Shown here one piece after another: positions 1-7,613 of a DNA stretch of 38,151 bases. Made by a program: the position numbers and the translations under genes. The notes below the pieces were generated by a model. That model was not told the DNA's origin and searched no databases. It saw only the letters and a list, made by a program, of their open reading frames with translations. The DNA is from Paracoccaceae bacterium (lineage in GTDB: Bacteria > Pseudomonadota > Alphaproteobacteria > Rhodobacterales > Rhodobacteraceae), in NCBI GenBank assembly GCA_028874915.1, contig JAPPHA010000052.1, positions 1 to 38,151 on the forward strand. Reading direction: 5' to 3'. Each line of letters starts with the position of its first letter. Position 1 is the first letter of the stretch.

Positions 1-1
1 G

Positions 2-620
2 AAATACGCCGAAATCGGCAGATTCACGCCAAGAAACGTTAAACATGGGCTAATTGTCTGCGGAACTGCGGTTGCTAGGTACGTGCCGGAACGAGACGTA
101 GGCGACAAGGACGTGATGATATCCGCTGAAGACAGGGACAAGGTGCAAGGGATTCTGAAAAGGGGTCTGCCAAGGTTAGCGGACGTCAACAGGTGGCGTA
201 CCGCCGTTCCTCGCAAGTTAGGTGTTTTCATTGAAGCACCTGACCTGACCGGTTCGATCGGATGTATGCGAGAGGCTATCCGGAGACCGGGCTGGATCGG
301 ATCATCCATCCTCAAGACTTGATCCTGTTTCTGGAGCAGTCCTTGCTCGACCGGCGACCGCCTAGGACCACAGATTCCAGAGAGTTCGCGACGCGGAAAA
401 GCGGCAAAAAGTCGAGAGAGTCCTTGATGCGTTGAGGCGATGTAAGGCGGTCTTGCCCGTGGGCGTCAATACCTGGGTGTCGAGATTGGCCCGATGCCTA
501 GTCGGTCATGTCTTTCGTTCTGAATCCCCTGCGCGTTTCAGGAGAATGCCGAGTCCGTATACAGCGAATTGAGAAACCTGTTGATGGAATACGGCCCAGC
601 GGAGTACGATCTTTGGTACA
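2..620 (+). pseudogene. Frameshifted remnant of an unidentified gene (5' end outside window)
   Basis: Coding-like protein text runs continuously but changes frame three times. Frame 2 is open from the window edge to about 240 (includes GRFTPRNVKHGLIVCGTAVA). Frame 1 continues at about 241-360 (RFDRMYARGYPETGLDRII, then HPQDLILFLEQSLLDRR). Frame 3 carries about 366-540 (DAEKRQKVERVLDALRRCKA, then VLPVGVNTWVSRLARCLVGH). Frame 2 returns at about 542-620 (ENAESVYSELRNLLMEYGPA). Each change is what a single-base deletion would give. The pieces read as one soluble, partly helical protein of at least 200 residues. I do not recognise the family. It sits just upstream of the small ORF and Fic gene and may once have belonged to the same element. 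Sequencing error is an alternative, but the nearby Fic gene is clean. Confidence 0.6.
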
Positions 621-656
621 GTCATGCATCCAGCAAAGGAAACGGAGAGACACCAC

Positions 657-893
657 ATGCCCAACAAGCGAACACCAAAAGGACAAAGCGGAGACGCCTC
701 GGCGCAACGGCAGTCGATGACTCAAGAACAGATAATCGAAGCCTTGCGTGCAACGGCGGATCGGCCCTGGACGCAGGAATTGGCCTTTCAGCAAAAGGTG
801 TCAGGCATCATGGGCGGCCTTCCCCGCAACAGCACGGTTACTCGTGATCAGGTCGTGGAATACCTTCGGAGGAAGGAAGGTATGGCAGCCTGA
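657..893 (+). CDS. Small protein encoded directly upstream of Fic; possible antitoxin or partner
   Basis: A 78-residue ORF starting at an ATG preceded by GGAGAG about 7 bases upstream; an in-frame ATG at 624 has a poorer context. The N-terminal 25 residues are polar and probably disordered. The rest is predicted helical and ends in VVEYLRRKEGMAA. The stop is two bases before the Fic start, so the two are surely co-transcribed and probably translationally coupled. Class I Fic systems pair the toxin with a small antitoxin such as VbhA, which carries the inhibitory motif S/T-x-x-x-E-G/N. I do not see that motif in canonical form here: the EG near the C-terminus has Leu, not Ser or Thr, four residues before the Glu. 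The antitoxin role is therefore inferred from position and size. Confidence 0.6.
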   Translation: MPNKRTPKGQSGDASAQRQSMTQEQIIEALRATADRPWTQELAFQQKVSGIMGGLPRNSTVTRDQVVEYLRRKEGMAA

Positions 894-895
894 TC

Positions 896-1543
896 ATGAT
901 TCTCCATGAATTGGTCGGACCGACCGAGGATCACCCTGCCTACCAGGATCTTGCAAATTCAAATCGTGAACGACAATATGGTTTCCTGAAGGCGGCGGTA
1001 GAAGCTGCATTGGCTGTCGACCGGAAACTTTTGTCGCAGACCGTCATCAAGGCTCTCAATCACCACGCCATTGCGTGCTTGCACAGTGGAGCGGGTGAGT
1101 ATCGGCCGCACCAAGTTACGGTAGGGCAGCACATACCCCCAAAGCATTATCGCGTTCCTGACCTCATGGACGACTTGGTCAACACGGTGAATCGTGCGTG
1201 GGGAGAAATCGAATCAATCCGGCTTTCGGCCTACGTACTTTGGCGGTTGAATTGGATCCATCCCTTCGTCAACGGGAATGGCCGGACGGCTCGCGCAGCG
1301 AGTTATTTTGTCTTTTGTTTGCAGGTGGGCGTCTGGCCAAAAACAGCAACTATCCTTCCGGATTTGCTAAGGCGCCCTGAAAACGAAGCCGCATATTTGC
1401 ATTCTCACCGAGTCGCGGACCAGAGCTTGAAGGCCGGCCCAGTGAATCTGGATCCCATGAGCGTGAATCTGGAACCCATGCTCGCCTTGTTCGCGAAGCT
1501 TTTGACAGAACAGGTTGTGTCCGTTCAGGGTCAGGTCCAATAG
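896..1543 (+). CDS. fic: Fic/DOC-family protein (probable AMP-transferase)
   Basis: 215 residues. The Fic signature HPFVNGNGR is complete at residues 122-130, with catalytic His122 and the GNGR anion-binding loop; the helix before it (SAYVLWRLNW) and the flap region near residues 68-80 fit the fold. Fic enzymes usually transfer AMP from ATP to Ser, Thr or Tyr hydroxyls of target proteins, although other nucleotide or phosphate transfers are known. No helix-turn-helix or winged C-terminal domain is present, so this is a compact Fic core with a 60-residue tail (residues about 155-215). I see no S/T-x-x-x-E-G/N inhibitory motif in the protein itself. Inhibition, if any, would have to come from the upstream 78-aa partner or another route. 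The start is two bases after that partner's stop. Confidence 0.9.
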   Translation: MILHELVGPTEDHPAYQDLANSNRERQYGFLKAAVEAALAVDRKLLSQTVIKALNHHAIACLHSGAGEYRPHQVTVGQHIPPKHYRVPDLMDDLVNTVNRAWGEIESIRLSAYVLWRLNWIHPFVNGNGRTARAASYFVFCLQVGVWPKTATILPDLLRRPENEAAYLHSHRVADQSLKAGPVNLDPMSVNLEPMLALFAKLLTEQVVSVQGQVQ

Positions 1544-1639
1544 ATATCTCGATATTCTCGTCCATTGTCCCAAAGAAGTCCCTGCCGCGGTCTTGACTGT
1601 CCCGGGGAAAGGGTCACCGTTGCTGGCCGTTCCCGAAAT

Positions 1640-2490
1640 CCCTGCGGCAGGCTGCGAATCGGGTTTTGCGGGTCTCAGATCGAATCTGGTGAGAGGTTTG
1701 CAGATCGCCGCGAAGGAGCCGTCCTCGACCAAGTCCCGGTGTTTTTTTGGCGGCACTGAACAAATTAGATTCGCTCTGGTTGACCGGCCAGTCCAACTCG
1801 TAGAACTGTTCGATGTTCGGCATGCCCCGAAGCGGCGGGCTGGACTTCGTGATCAGACAGGCGGCCGGAATGGAATCCATGATGACGCCGTCGATGTTGC
1901 CGTTCGCCAAATCCTGCATACCCTCGACATCGGCATGGAACACGGAAACTCGCCGCCAGGTCCGACGATTCGCTCCGCCGCCGGAATGGAGATCGAGGCA
2001 ACAATCGCCCCGGCCCGCTTCCTTTTCCGGTCTGACGAACGGCCGTAGGGAAATCGTTCCTCATGAACAGTCGCGATCCGGATTCCGCCCGACCGTCGCG
2101 GAAGCCGACCTGTTTCAGGCGTTCGTCATTGATCCCCGTCGCCGAGGCCGGGATGTCGAACGGTTTGGCCAGGATTCCCGCAAGCAGGGACTCCCGTTTG
2201 GTGACGACCGGGTCGCACTCAAGATCGAGATGACGGGCGATGTAGGACATGGTCTTGCGGCTGATCCAACTCCTCGACGTGCAACCGCGGTCTCCTGCCC
2301 GCCCTCGTCGCCAGACCCGATACACGAGCCTCATTCCCGGCGGTTCTCTGACAGCCGCTGTCAGCAGATGAATCGGTCCGGACGGCACCGGGCCCCACGT
2401 CGACGCCATGCGCCGGAGCGGCGACGTTCGGAAAATTCGTCTGGTTTCGAATGCCGTTCGATGGTTCCGGATCCCGTTTTCTGCCCTTTT
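1640..2490 (-). pseudogene. Broken amino-acid ABC transporter substrate-binding protein (family 3, PBP2 fold)
   Basis: Minus-strand text matches a polar amino-acid binding protein but is spread over three frames. Around 2260-2030 lies the first lobe (VTKRESLLAGILAKPFDI, then ATGINDERLKQVGF, the usual 'MTITDERKKxVDFSxPY' region). Around 2000-1960 another frame gives IVASISIPAAERIVG. Around 1943-1770 a third gives VFHADVEGMQDLANGNIDGV followed by IMDSIPAACLITKS, the second-lobe 'A-M-Q-D-L-xxGRVDAVIxDxP' region. Around 1750-1640 the C-terminal helix appears as DLVEDGSFAAIC. At least three indels are needed. The N-terminal signal peptide is not recognisable, and the limits are approximate. No permease or ATPase partner lies nearby. 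Confidence 0.75.
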
Positions 2491-2854
2491 CCCTGATTTG
2501 GACGGTATGCCGCCGATGGGCCGCCTCATCTTGTGGTCTTCATATATCATTCTGGTAGTTTTCAGTGTTTATCGGCCGGTGTCTGAACGCATTCGGATGT
2601 TACTGGATGCGGGTTCAACAGTGTCTCCGGGATCGCAAACGAACCACTTTCCCGGCGTGCGACATCCTGTATCCTCTTGTAAAGTCGCGAAGAAGCGAGA
2701 GAGAATTCTTGTCACGTAATGTATCTGTAGATCGTAAAACGGGATTTGAGCGGGTACACTTCGGGAGCCATCCCGCTGCCAACTTGGTTGACGCCCTTGC
2801 CGGCGGCGGCGACAGGCATTCGTCCCGCGCAGGATGATTCGGCAAGACGGGCTG
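2491..2854. other. Gene-free stretch
   Basis: About 360 bases between the broken binding-protein gene and the 177-aa minus-strand gene. Short open frames exist on both strands, but none shows protein-like composition or a good ribosome site. No terminator, repeat or RNA gene was recognised. Confidence 0.5.
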
Positions 2855-3388
2855 TCAATCGCTTCGGGAACTGGGTCCGTTCCGGGTCTTGGCCACCATG
2901 CCATCCTCCCGGATCGCGGCGAGCGACGACGACGTACGCCGGGTCAGTTCCACGCCGTCGGCCGACATCGCGGCCTCGACTGAATCCGTGGTCTTGACGA
3001 CAGCTCCGTCGGCATCGATCTGCGTCAGCCCGCCGTCCCGCTCCCGGCTGACCGAACCGTCCTGGTGGATCCAGATCCATAGCCCGTTGACCAGGACGAC
3101 GACCGTCCTCTCCTCGACCACGATCCGGTCCCAGCCCGCCTCCGGCACCCTCTGCAAAACCATCCTGTGAGGCCGCAACTTGATGTTGACGTCCCGGTCC
3201 TGGTCCGCGCTCTCGACTACGAGCATGGTCTCCCGCTCTTCGGGATCGGCAGGGATCGGCGCCCGTGCATCCATCATGACGACACCGTCGGGGTCCCGAG
3301 ATTCACCGCCGGTGCGAACGCGACGGTTGACGACTCTGAGTCTCGCCGACCGCCAGATGGCAGCCATCCTTCTTGCCACAGGATTCAT
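2855..3388 (-). CDS. Hypothetical protein with short D-G-containing repeats
   Basis: A 177-residue ORF with a good start: ATG preceded by GGGGAG five bases upstream. The first 50 residues are Arg-rich and look disordered or like an extension. Residues about 55-170 have the alternating pattern of small beta-hairpin units, each built round D/N-G turns (HQDGSVSRE, QIDADGAVVK, SADGVELTRR, REDGMVAKT). This spacing suggests a beta-repeat or beta-helix, as in some secreted or phage-tail proteins, but no family is recognised. There is no clear signal peptide. It is the last gene of a minus-strand run after the DegT aminotransferase, 258 bases downstream of it, with an inverted repeat in the gap. Function unknown. 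Confidence 0.6.
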   Translation of the reverse strand: MNPVARRMAAIWRSARLRVVNRRVRTGGESRDPDGVVMMDARAPIPADPEERETMLVVESADQDRDVNIKLRPHRMVLQRVPEAGWDRIVVEERTVVVLVNGLWIWIHQDGSVSRERDGGLTQIDADGAVVKTTDSVEAAMSADGVELTRRTSSSLAAIREDGMVAKTRNGPSSRSD

Positions 3389-3408
3389 CGGTCTCCCCGG
3401 AGTTAGAG

Positions 3409-3435
3409 ACGGATCCGTTTTTCGGCCGGATCCGT
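3409..3435. repeat. Inverted repeat ACGGATCCG / CGGATCCGT
   Basis: Two perfect 9-base arms separated by nine bases (3418-3426). It lies 21 bases upstream of the start of the 177-aa gene and downstream of the aminotransferase gene. On the transcribed (minus) strand no U-run follows the second arm, so a simple intrinsic terminator is not supported. It may be an operator or an mRNA hairpin. Confidence 0.5.
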
Positions 3436-3646
3436 GGAAGCCGGCGCGTTCCGGTGCCGGTTCTTTCGGATGTCCTTATGCCACCCGCCGCGGCGATCGC
3501 AACCGTGCGCGGGGCCTGGACCGAACATGGACGCGCCGCGTCGATTCCGCCCGCGAACCCGGCCGGTCAACGGCAGGCTTCCGAGGCGACCGGAACGATC
3601 GAGAGCGGAATCGACTGCATTCGACCCGATGTCCCCCCGGACGGGA

Positions 3647-4774
3647 TCAGCGCATTGAATCGTGAATGACGCCCATGATGGCATCCTGATCGCCGGGATC
3701 GAGATAGGCATGGATCGGCAGGCTGGCGACGGAGGCGCTCAGGGCTTCCGAAGCCGGCAGGCCATTCCCGGCCATCGGGAAGTCCCGATAGGCGGTCTGC
3801 CGGTGGAGGGGCCGCGGATAATAGACTGCCGTCGGCACTCCGCAGTTCCCGAGACGGGTTCGAAACGTCTCGCGATCGATTCCGTCAAGGCGGAGCGTGT
3901 ACTGGGCCCAGGTCGAGGCCGCACCGTCCCGAAGGCGCGGCAGAAGGAGGCCGGCGAGCGATCCGAGGCCGTCGGAATACCGGTACGCAACGGATTGCCG
4001 ACGGGTGAGTTCGTCGTCGAACACGGTCAGTTTTTCGAGAAGGATTGCCGCCTGGATGGTATCGAGCCGTCCGTTCATGCCAATCCTGACGTTGTCATAC
4101 TTATCGCTGCCGGCACCGTGATCGACGACTGAACGGATGGTCGCCGCCAGGGAGTCATCGTCGGTAAAGAGCGCGCCGCCGTCTCCATAGCATCCGAGCG
4201 GTTTCGACGGGTAGAAACTGGTGGTGGTCACCCGCCCGAATGTCCCGACCTTCCGGCCATGGAGGCTGGCGCCGAAACTCTGTGCTGCGTCGCAGACCAG
4301 CCACAGGCCGAATTCGGAAGCCGCCGCCTCGATCGGGCCGTAATCCGCCGGTTGCCCGAAGAGGTCCACCGAAATGACGCCGACAGGCTGCAGGTCGTGA
4401 TCCCGGGCTGTCGCGACTCCGGCCCGGATTGCCGCCTTGTCGAGACAGAAGGTTTCCGGATCGACATCGACGAACACCGGCACGGCCCCGAGCAGCGCTA
4501 CCGCTTCCGCCGTCGCCACGAAGGTGAAACTCGGAACCAGCACGGCGTGACCGGGGCCGGTTCGCAAAGCCATCAGCGCGAGGAGGAGCGCGTCGGTCCC
4601 GCTGGAACAGGCAATGGCGTGCCGGGAACCGCAATGATCGGCCAGTTCCCGTTCGAGTTCCCGGACCTCCGGTCCCATGATGAATCGACCGTGATCGAGA
4701 ACGCGGGCGATCGCCGAATCGATCCGCTCGCCGAGACGCCGCCTTTGGGCTGCGAGATCGACAAAGGGCAACAT
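3647..4774 (-). CDS. DegT/DnrJ/EryC1/StrS-family PLP-dependent sugar aminotransferase
   Basis: 375 residues from the chosen start MLPFVDLAAQ, which matches the usual N-terminus of this family. In-frame ATGs at 4867 (after CAGGGAC) and 4900 would add a polar extension with no family match. Visible features: phosphate-binding loop SSGTDA (59-64), CDAAQSFGA with the cofactor-nitrogen Asp (162), and the Schiff-base lysine in FYPSKPLG (Lys191). These enzymes transfer the amino group of glutamate to a keto-sugar nucleotide. The neighbour upstream in the same direction is a Gfo/Idh/MocA dehydrogenase. That pairing is typical of WbpB/WbpE, which make UDP-GlcNAc(3NH2)A for surface polysaccharide. The acetyltransferase and epimerase of that pathway are not in the window, so the exact sugar is unknown. 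Confidence 0.9.
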   Translation of the reverse strand: MLPFVDLAAQRRRLGERIDSAIARVLDHGRFIMGPEVRELERELADHCGSRHAIACSSGTDALLLALMALRTGPGHAVLVPSFTFVATAEAVALLGAVPVFVDVDPETFCLDKAAIRAGVATARDHDLQPVGVISVDLFGQPADYGPIEAAASEFGLWLVCDAAQSFGASLHGRKVGTFGRVTTTSFYPSKPLGCYGDGGALFTDDDSLAATIRSVVDHGAGSDKYDNVRIGMNGRLDTIQAAILLEKLTVFDDELTRRQSVAYRYSDGLGSLAGLLLPRLRDGAASTWAQYTLRLDGIDRETFRTRLGNCGVPTAVYYPRPLHRQTAYRDFPMAGNGLPASEALSASVASLPIHAYLDPGDQDAIMGVIHDSMR

Positions 4775-5025
4775 CGGCCGATCGTCTTGCCGAAGGGACT
4801 GGGGCCGGGGCTGCCGGTTACCGTCATCGACGCGCCGACTATGGCAGTCGGCATTCTCGGGAGACATGGTGTCCCTGTCCATCGCGCGCTGCGTCCCCAT
4901 TGCCGCGTCCGTGTATCGGAGGCGGTCAGCCTCGCACCACTAGCTGACGAATCAGAGTCCGTTTGTCAAAGCGGCCAGTCCTCACCGTTTGTTTCAGACC
5001 GGTATCACCGGCCGCCGAAGCCGTT

Positions 5026-6192
5026 TCAGTTGAGGATGCCAGCGTGCCCGGCCGGATCGGCGGGGCGAGACGTCTCGGTGTCGCGGGTCGAACCGGAAAT
5101 ACCGGAAGGTCCATCCGGACCTTCGGGCCCGATCGGGGCGATGCGGGGCCGGGCCGGATCGGTGGGACTCCCGGTGGCCATGGACTCCGTCATCGCTCTC
5201 AGCACCCGGATAACCGCGACCCCTTCAGCGCCGTCCGAAAGAGGCACCGTCCCGCCAGAGGCGCAGGAAACGAAATGCTCGCACTCGGCGCGCAAGGGTT
5301 CGATCGGATCAATCGCAACCGGTTCGCCATCGCCTTCCGGTGGTGGTTCACCGGTTCCGTGCCGGAAGATCACCAGCTTCCGGTCCCACGGCATGCAGTC
5401 GTCAAAGACGATCACGCCGGCCTCGCCGGTGACCACCAGTTTCTGTTCCTTGGCCGGATGAAACCAGGACATGAACAGGTGGGCTTTTACCCCGGACGGG
5501 AAATCGAGACCGGCCATGGCCACGTCGGCCCCGCGGCGCCCGGGGGCAAAGTCGCCATGGGCGATCACCCTGACAGGCATTTCGCCCAGGAGCGCAAGGA
5601 TCATCGAGATGTCGTGGGGTGCGAACCCCCAGAGGGCGTTCTCGGACCGGCGATCGACCCACCGGGCTGCCCGGATGGTATGGACATGGCGGATTCGGCC
5701 GATGGCGCCATCCGCGACCATCTGCAGCAGGCATCGGAAGCCCGTGTGAAAACGCAGCACGTGGCCGACCATCAGGACGCGGCCGGCCGTTTGCGCGGCG
5801 GCGACAAGGGAATCGGCCTCGGCATTGGTGACGGCCAGGGGCTTTTCCACGAAGACATGCCGCCCGGCCGAAAGGGCCTGATGCGCGACCTGGAAATGGT
5901 CCTCGGCCGGCGTGGCGATGGCCACGGCGCCGATTCCGGGCCTGGCAAGCATTTCCGCCGTCGTCAGGGCCGGAATCCGGTATTGGTCGGAATAGGTTCT
6001 TGCGGTCTCCGGGTCGATGTCACTGACGGCGGCGAGCCGTCCCATCTCGTGGAAATTCCGAACCAGGTTGCGACCCCAGTGGCCGCAACCGATGACGCCG
6101 ATCCTGACCCCGGATCCGTCCCCGCCCGAGCCGTCGTTGCCATCGGTTCCGCCACTTTGATCGCGACGGCTCCGAATGCCGCTCTCGGCCAT
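5026..6192 (-). CDS. Gfo/Idh/MocA-family oxidoreductase (WbpB-like nucleotide-sugar dehydrogenase)
   Basis: 388 residues. The Rossmann NAD-binding motif VIGCGHWGRN is at about 33-42, and the conserved EKP of the family (Lys117, substrate binding and catalysis) is in HVFVEKPLA. The C-terminal alpha/beta domain runs to about residue 345. Two flexible ends are unusual: about 28 Gly/Ser/Asp-rich residues before the Rossmann fold and about 40 Pro/Gly-rich residues at the end (GPEGPDGPSGISGS and on). Family members oxidise or epimerise sugars or sugar nucleotides. With the DegT aminotransferase next door, a 3-dehydrogenase for UDP-GlcNAcA is the best guess. It is the first gene of the minus-strand run and lies divergent from the fumarylacetoacetase-like gene across about 420 bases. 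Confidence 0.88.
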   Translation of the reverse strand: MAESGIRSRRDQSGGTDGNDGSGGDGSGVRIGVIGCGHWGRNLVRNFHEMGRLAAVSDIDPETARTYSDQYRIPALTTAEMLARPGIGAVAIATPAEDHFQVAHQALSAGRHVFVEKPLAVTNAEADSLVAAAQTAGRVLMVGHVLRFHTGFRCLLQMVADGAIGRIRHVHTIRAARWVDRRSENALWGFAPHDISMILALLGEMPVRVIAHGDFAPGRRGADVAMAGLDFPSGVKAHLFMSWFHPAKEQKLVVTGEAGVIVFDDCMPWDRKLVIFRHGTGEPPPEGDGEPVAIDPIEPLRAECEHFVSCASGGTVPLSDGAEGVAVIRVLRAMTESMATGSPTDPARPRIAPIGPEGPDGPSGISGSTRDTETSRPADPAGHAGILN

Positions 6193-6610
6193 CCACCAAC
6201 ACTCCCGTCCTGACTCCGGGATCGTCCGTCTGCGGCGGTTCCCGGGTTGCGCGGAGCCCGTAACCGCTTGTACGTGCCGTCGGCAAGGCTTTTCGCCCTG
6301 AAGACGGCCAACGCCGGTCCTGCCCGTTCCTATGCCTGCGTTGCACCGACTATTAACGCAGCCGGAAGGAAGGTTCCAACCCGACCCGGCCGAGTTGGCG
6401 GGCGAATCAGGGAACTCCTGTTCCTTTGCCCCGCAAAACCGGTTTGACCCCGAACGCTGGTCTGATACTCGCCCCTGTCATTGAACAGGAACGTCACGCG
6501 GGTTGACCATCGCCCGGGACGGGTGGAATCGGTGTCCGGCCCGATCGTCACCCTTGGGCCGAGGACGGGATGGCGGTCCTTGTGACAACGGAGAACAGGA
6601 CGGAGGACCC
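6193..6610. other. Divergent intergenic region
   Basis: About 418 bases between the divergent dehydrogenase and fumarylacetoacetase-like genes. No gene is supported. A short inverted repeat GGAAC-TCCT-GTTCC lies at 6411-6424 and could bind a regulator. The plus-strand gene has a strong GGAGG just before its start. Promoters are expected here, but I could not pick a convincing one. Confidence 0.4.
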
Positions 6611-7468
6611 ATGAGACTTGTCAGTTTCACACGGCTCGGACGGACCGGTTTCGGTGCGGTGACCGAGAGCGGAATCATCGATCTGACCGGCCGGATCGGC
6701 CCACGAATCCGGTCGATCCGTTCGCTCCTTCTCGCGGATCGCCTCGACGATGCCGCCAGGTATATCGCCGGCCGGTTCGGCGAAGTCGAAGCCAGCGACG
6801 TGGCCTTCATGCCGGTCATTCCGGACTCCGGAAAGATCATCTGCGTCGGATTGAACTACGTTGACCACCGGATCGAGACCAGTCACCCGGACGTGAAATA
6901 CCCGACCCTCTTCACGCGTTTTCCGGACAGTCATGTCGGCCATCTGCAGCCCCTGATCAAACCCAGGGACAGCAACGCCTTCGACTACGAGGGCGAACTT
7001 GCAGTGATCATCGGCCGGGGCGGACGGTCCATCGCCGAATCGGACGCATTCGACCATGTCGCCGGGTATGCCGGGTACAATGACGGCAGCATCCGGGACT
7101 GGCAGGGCCACACGTCCCAGTTCACGCCCGGGAAAAACTTCTCCGCGACCGGGAGTTTTGGCCCCTGGCTGCTGACGGCCGACGAGGTTGAGGACTACCG
7201 GACGTTGCCGATCGAGACCCGTCTGAACGGCGAGGTGATGCAGAAAGCCACCCTTGGCGATCTCATCTTCCCCGTTCCGCGGCTGATCAGCTACATCTCC
7301 CGATTCACCCCGCTCGCCGCCGGTGACGTCATCGTCACGGGAACGCCGGGCGGTGTTGGCCTTCACCGCAACCCGCGTGTCTTCATGCAGCCCGGAGACC
7401 GGCTCGAGGTTGACATCGGGCCCGTCGGTACGCTGATCAACCCGGTCGTCAGCGAGTCCGGTTCGTAG
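6611..7468 (+). CDS. Fumarylacetoacetate hydrolase (FAH) family protein
   Basis: 285 residues, start fixed by GGAGG five bases before the ATG at 6611; upstream in-frame starts lack this. The FAH catalytic domain begins near residue 75 (KIICVGLNYVDH). Metal ligands are recognisable in DYEGELAVIIG (Glu127, Glu129) and GYNDGS (Asp158), followed by the catalytic-loop Lys in PGKNF and the TGTPGGVG motif at 243-250. The family includes 2-keto-4-pentenoate hydratases, oxepin/hydroxymuconate isomerase-decarboxylases, acylpyruvases and ureidoglycolate lyases, all Mg-dependent; the substrate cannot be chosen from sequence. The ABC genes follow after 145 bases that contain a likely separate promoter, so this gene may be functionally linked but not necessarily in the same transcript. 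Confidence 0.9.
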   Translation: MRLVSFTRLGRTGFGAVTESGIIDLTGRIGPRIRSIRSLLLADRLDDAARYIAGRFGEVEASDVAFMPVIPDSGKIICVGLNYVDHRIETSHPDVKYPTLFTRFPDSHVGHLQPLIKPRDSNAFDYEGELAVIIGRGGRSIAESDAFDHVAGYAGYNDGSIRDWQGHTSQFTPGKNFSATGSFGPWLLTADEVEDYRTLPIETRLNGEVMQKATLGDLIFPVPRLISYISRFTPLAAGDVIVTGTPGGVGLHRNPRVFMQPGDRLEVDIGPVGTLINPVVSESGS

Positions 7469-7513
7469 GTCCTGCACCGGGCTCGGCGCCCGTGAAGCCG
7501 GACGTGCGACGCA

Positions 7514-7542
7514 TTGATTTCGACCGGGTCCGCCTGTAGACT
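7514..7542 (+). promoter_or_regulatory. Probable sigma-70-type promoter for the binding-protein gene
   Basis: TTGATT and TAGACT are separated by exactly 17 bases. The predicted transcript would start near 7550 and give a leader of about 65 bases to the ATG at 7614, which has its own GGAGG. Seen by eye only. Confidence 0.5.
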
Positions 7543-7613
7543 CAAGCCACTCTCTGGACCCGCTGGGAGTCGTGACCGGGCGGGGAGGTGCCTGCTTAAA
7601 AATGGAGGATTAG

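Noticed and set aside
1544-1555. ATATC-TC-GATAT right after the Fic gene as a terminator
   Set aside because: Five-base AT-rich arms with a two-base loop cannot form a stable hairpin.
3409-3435. The ACGGATCCG inverted repeat as an intrinsic terminator
   Set aside because: No T-run follows either arm in the direction of transcription; kept only as a repeat.
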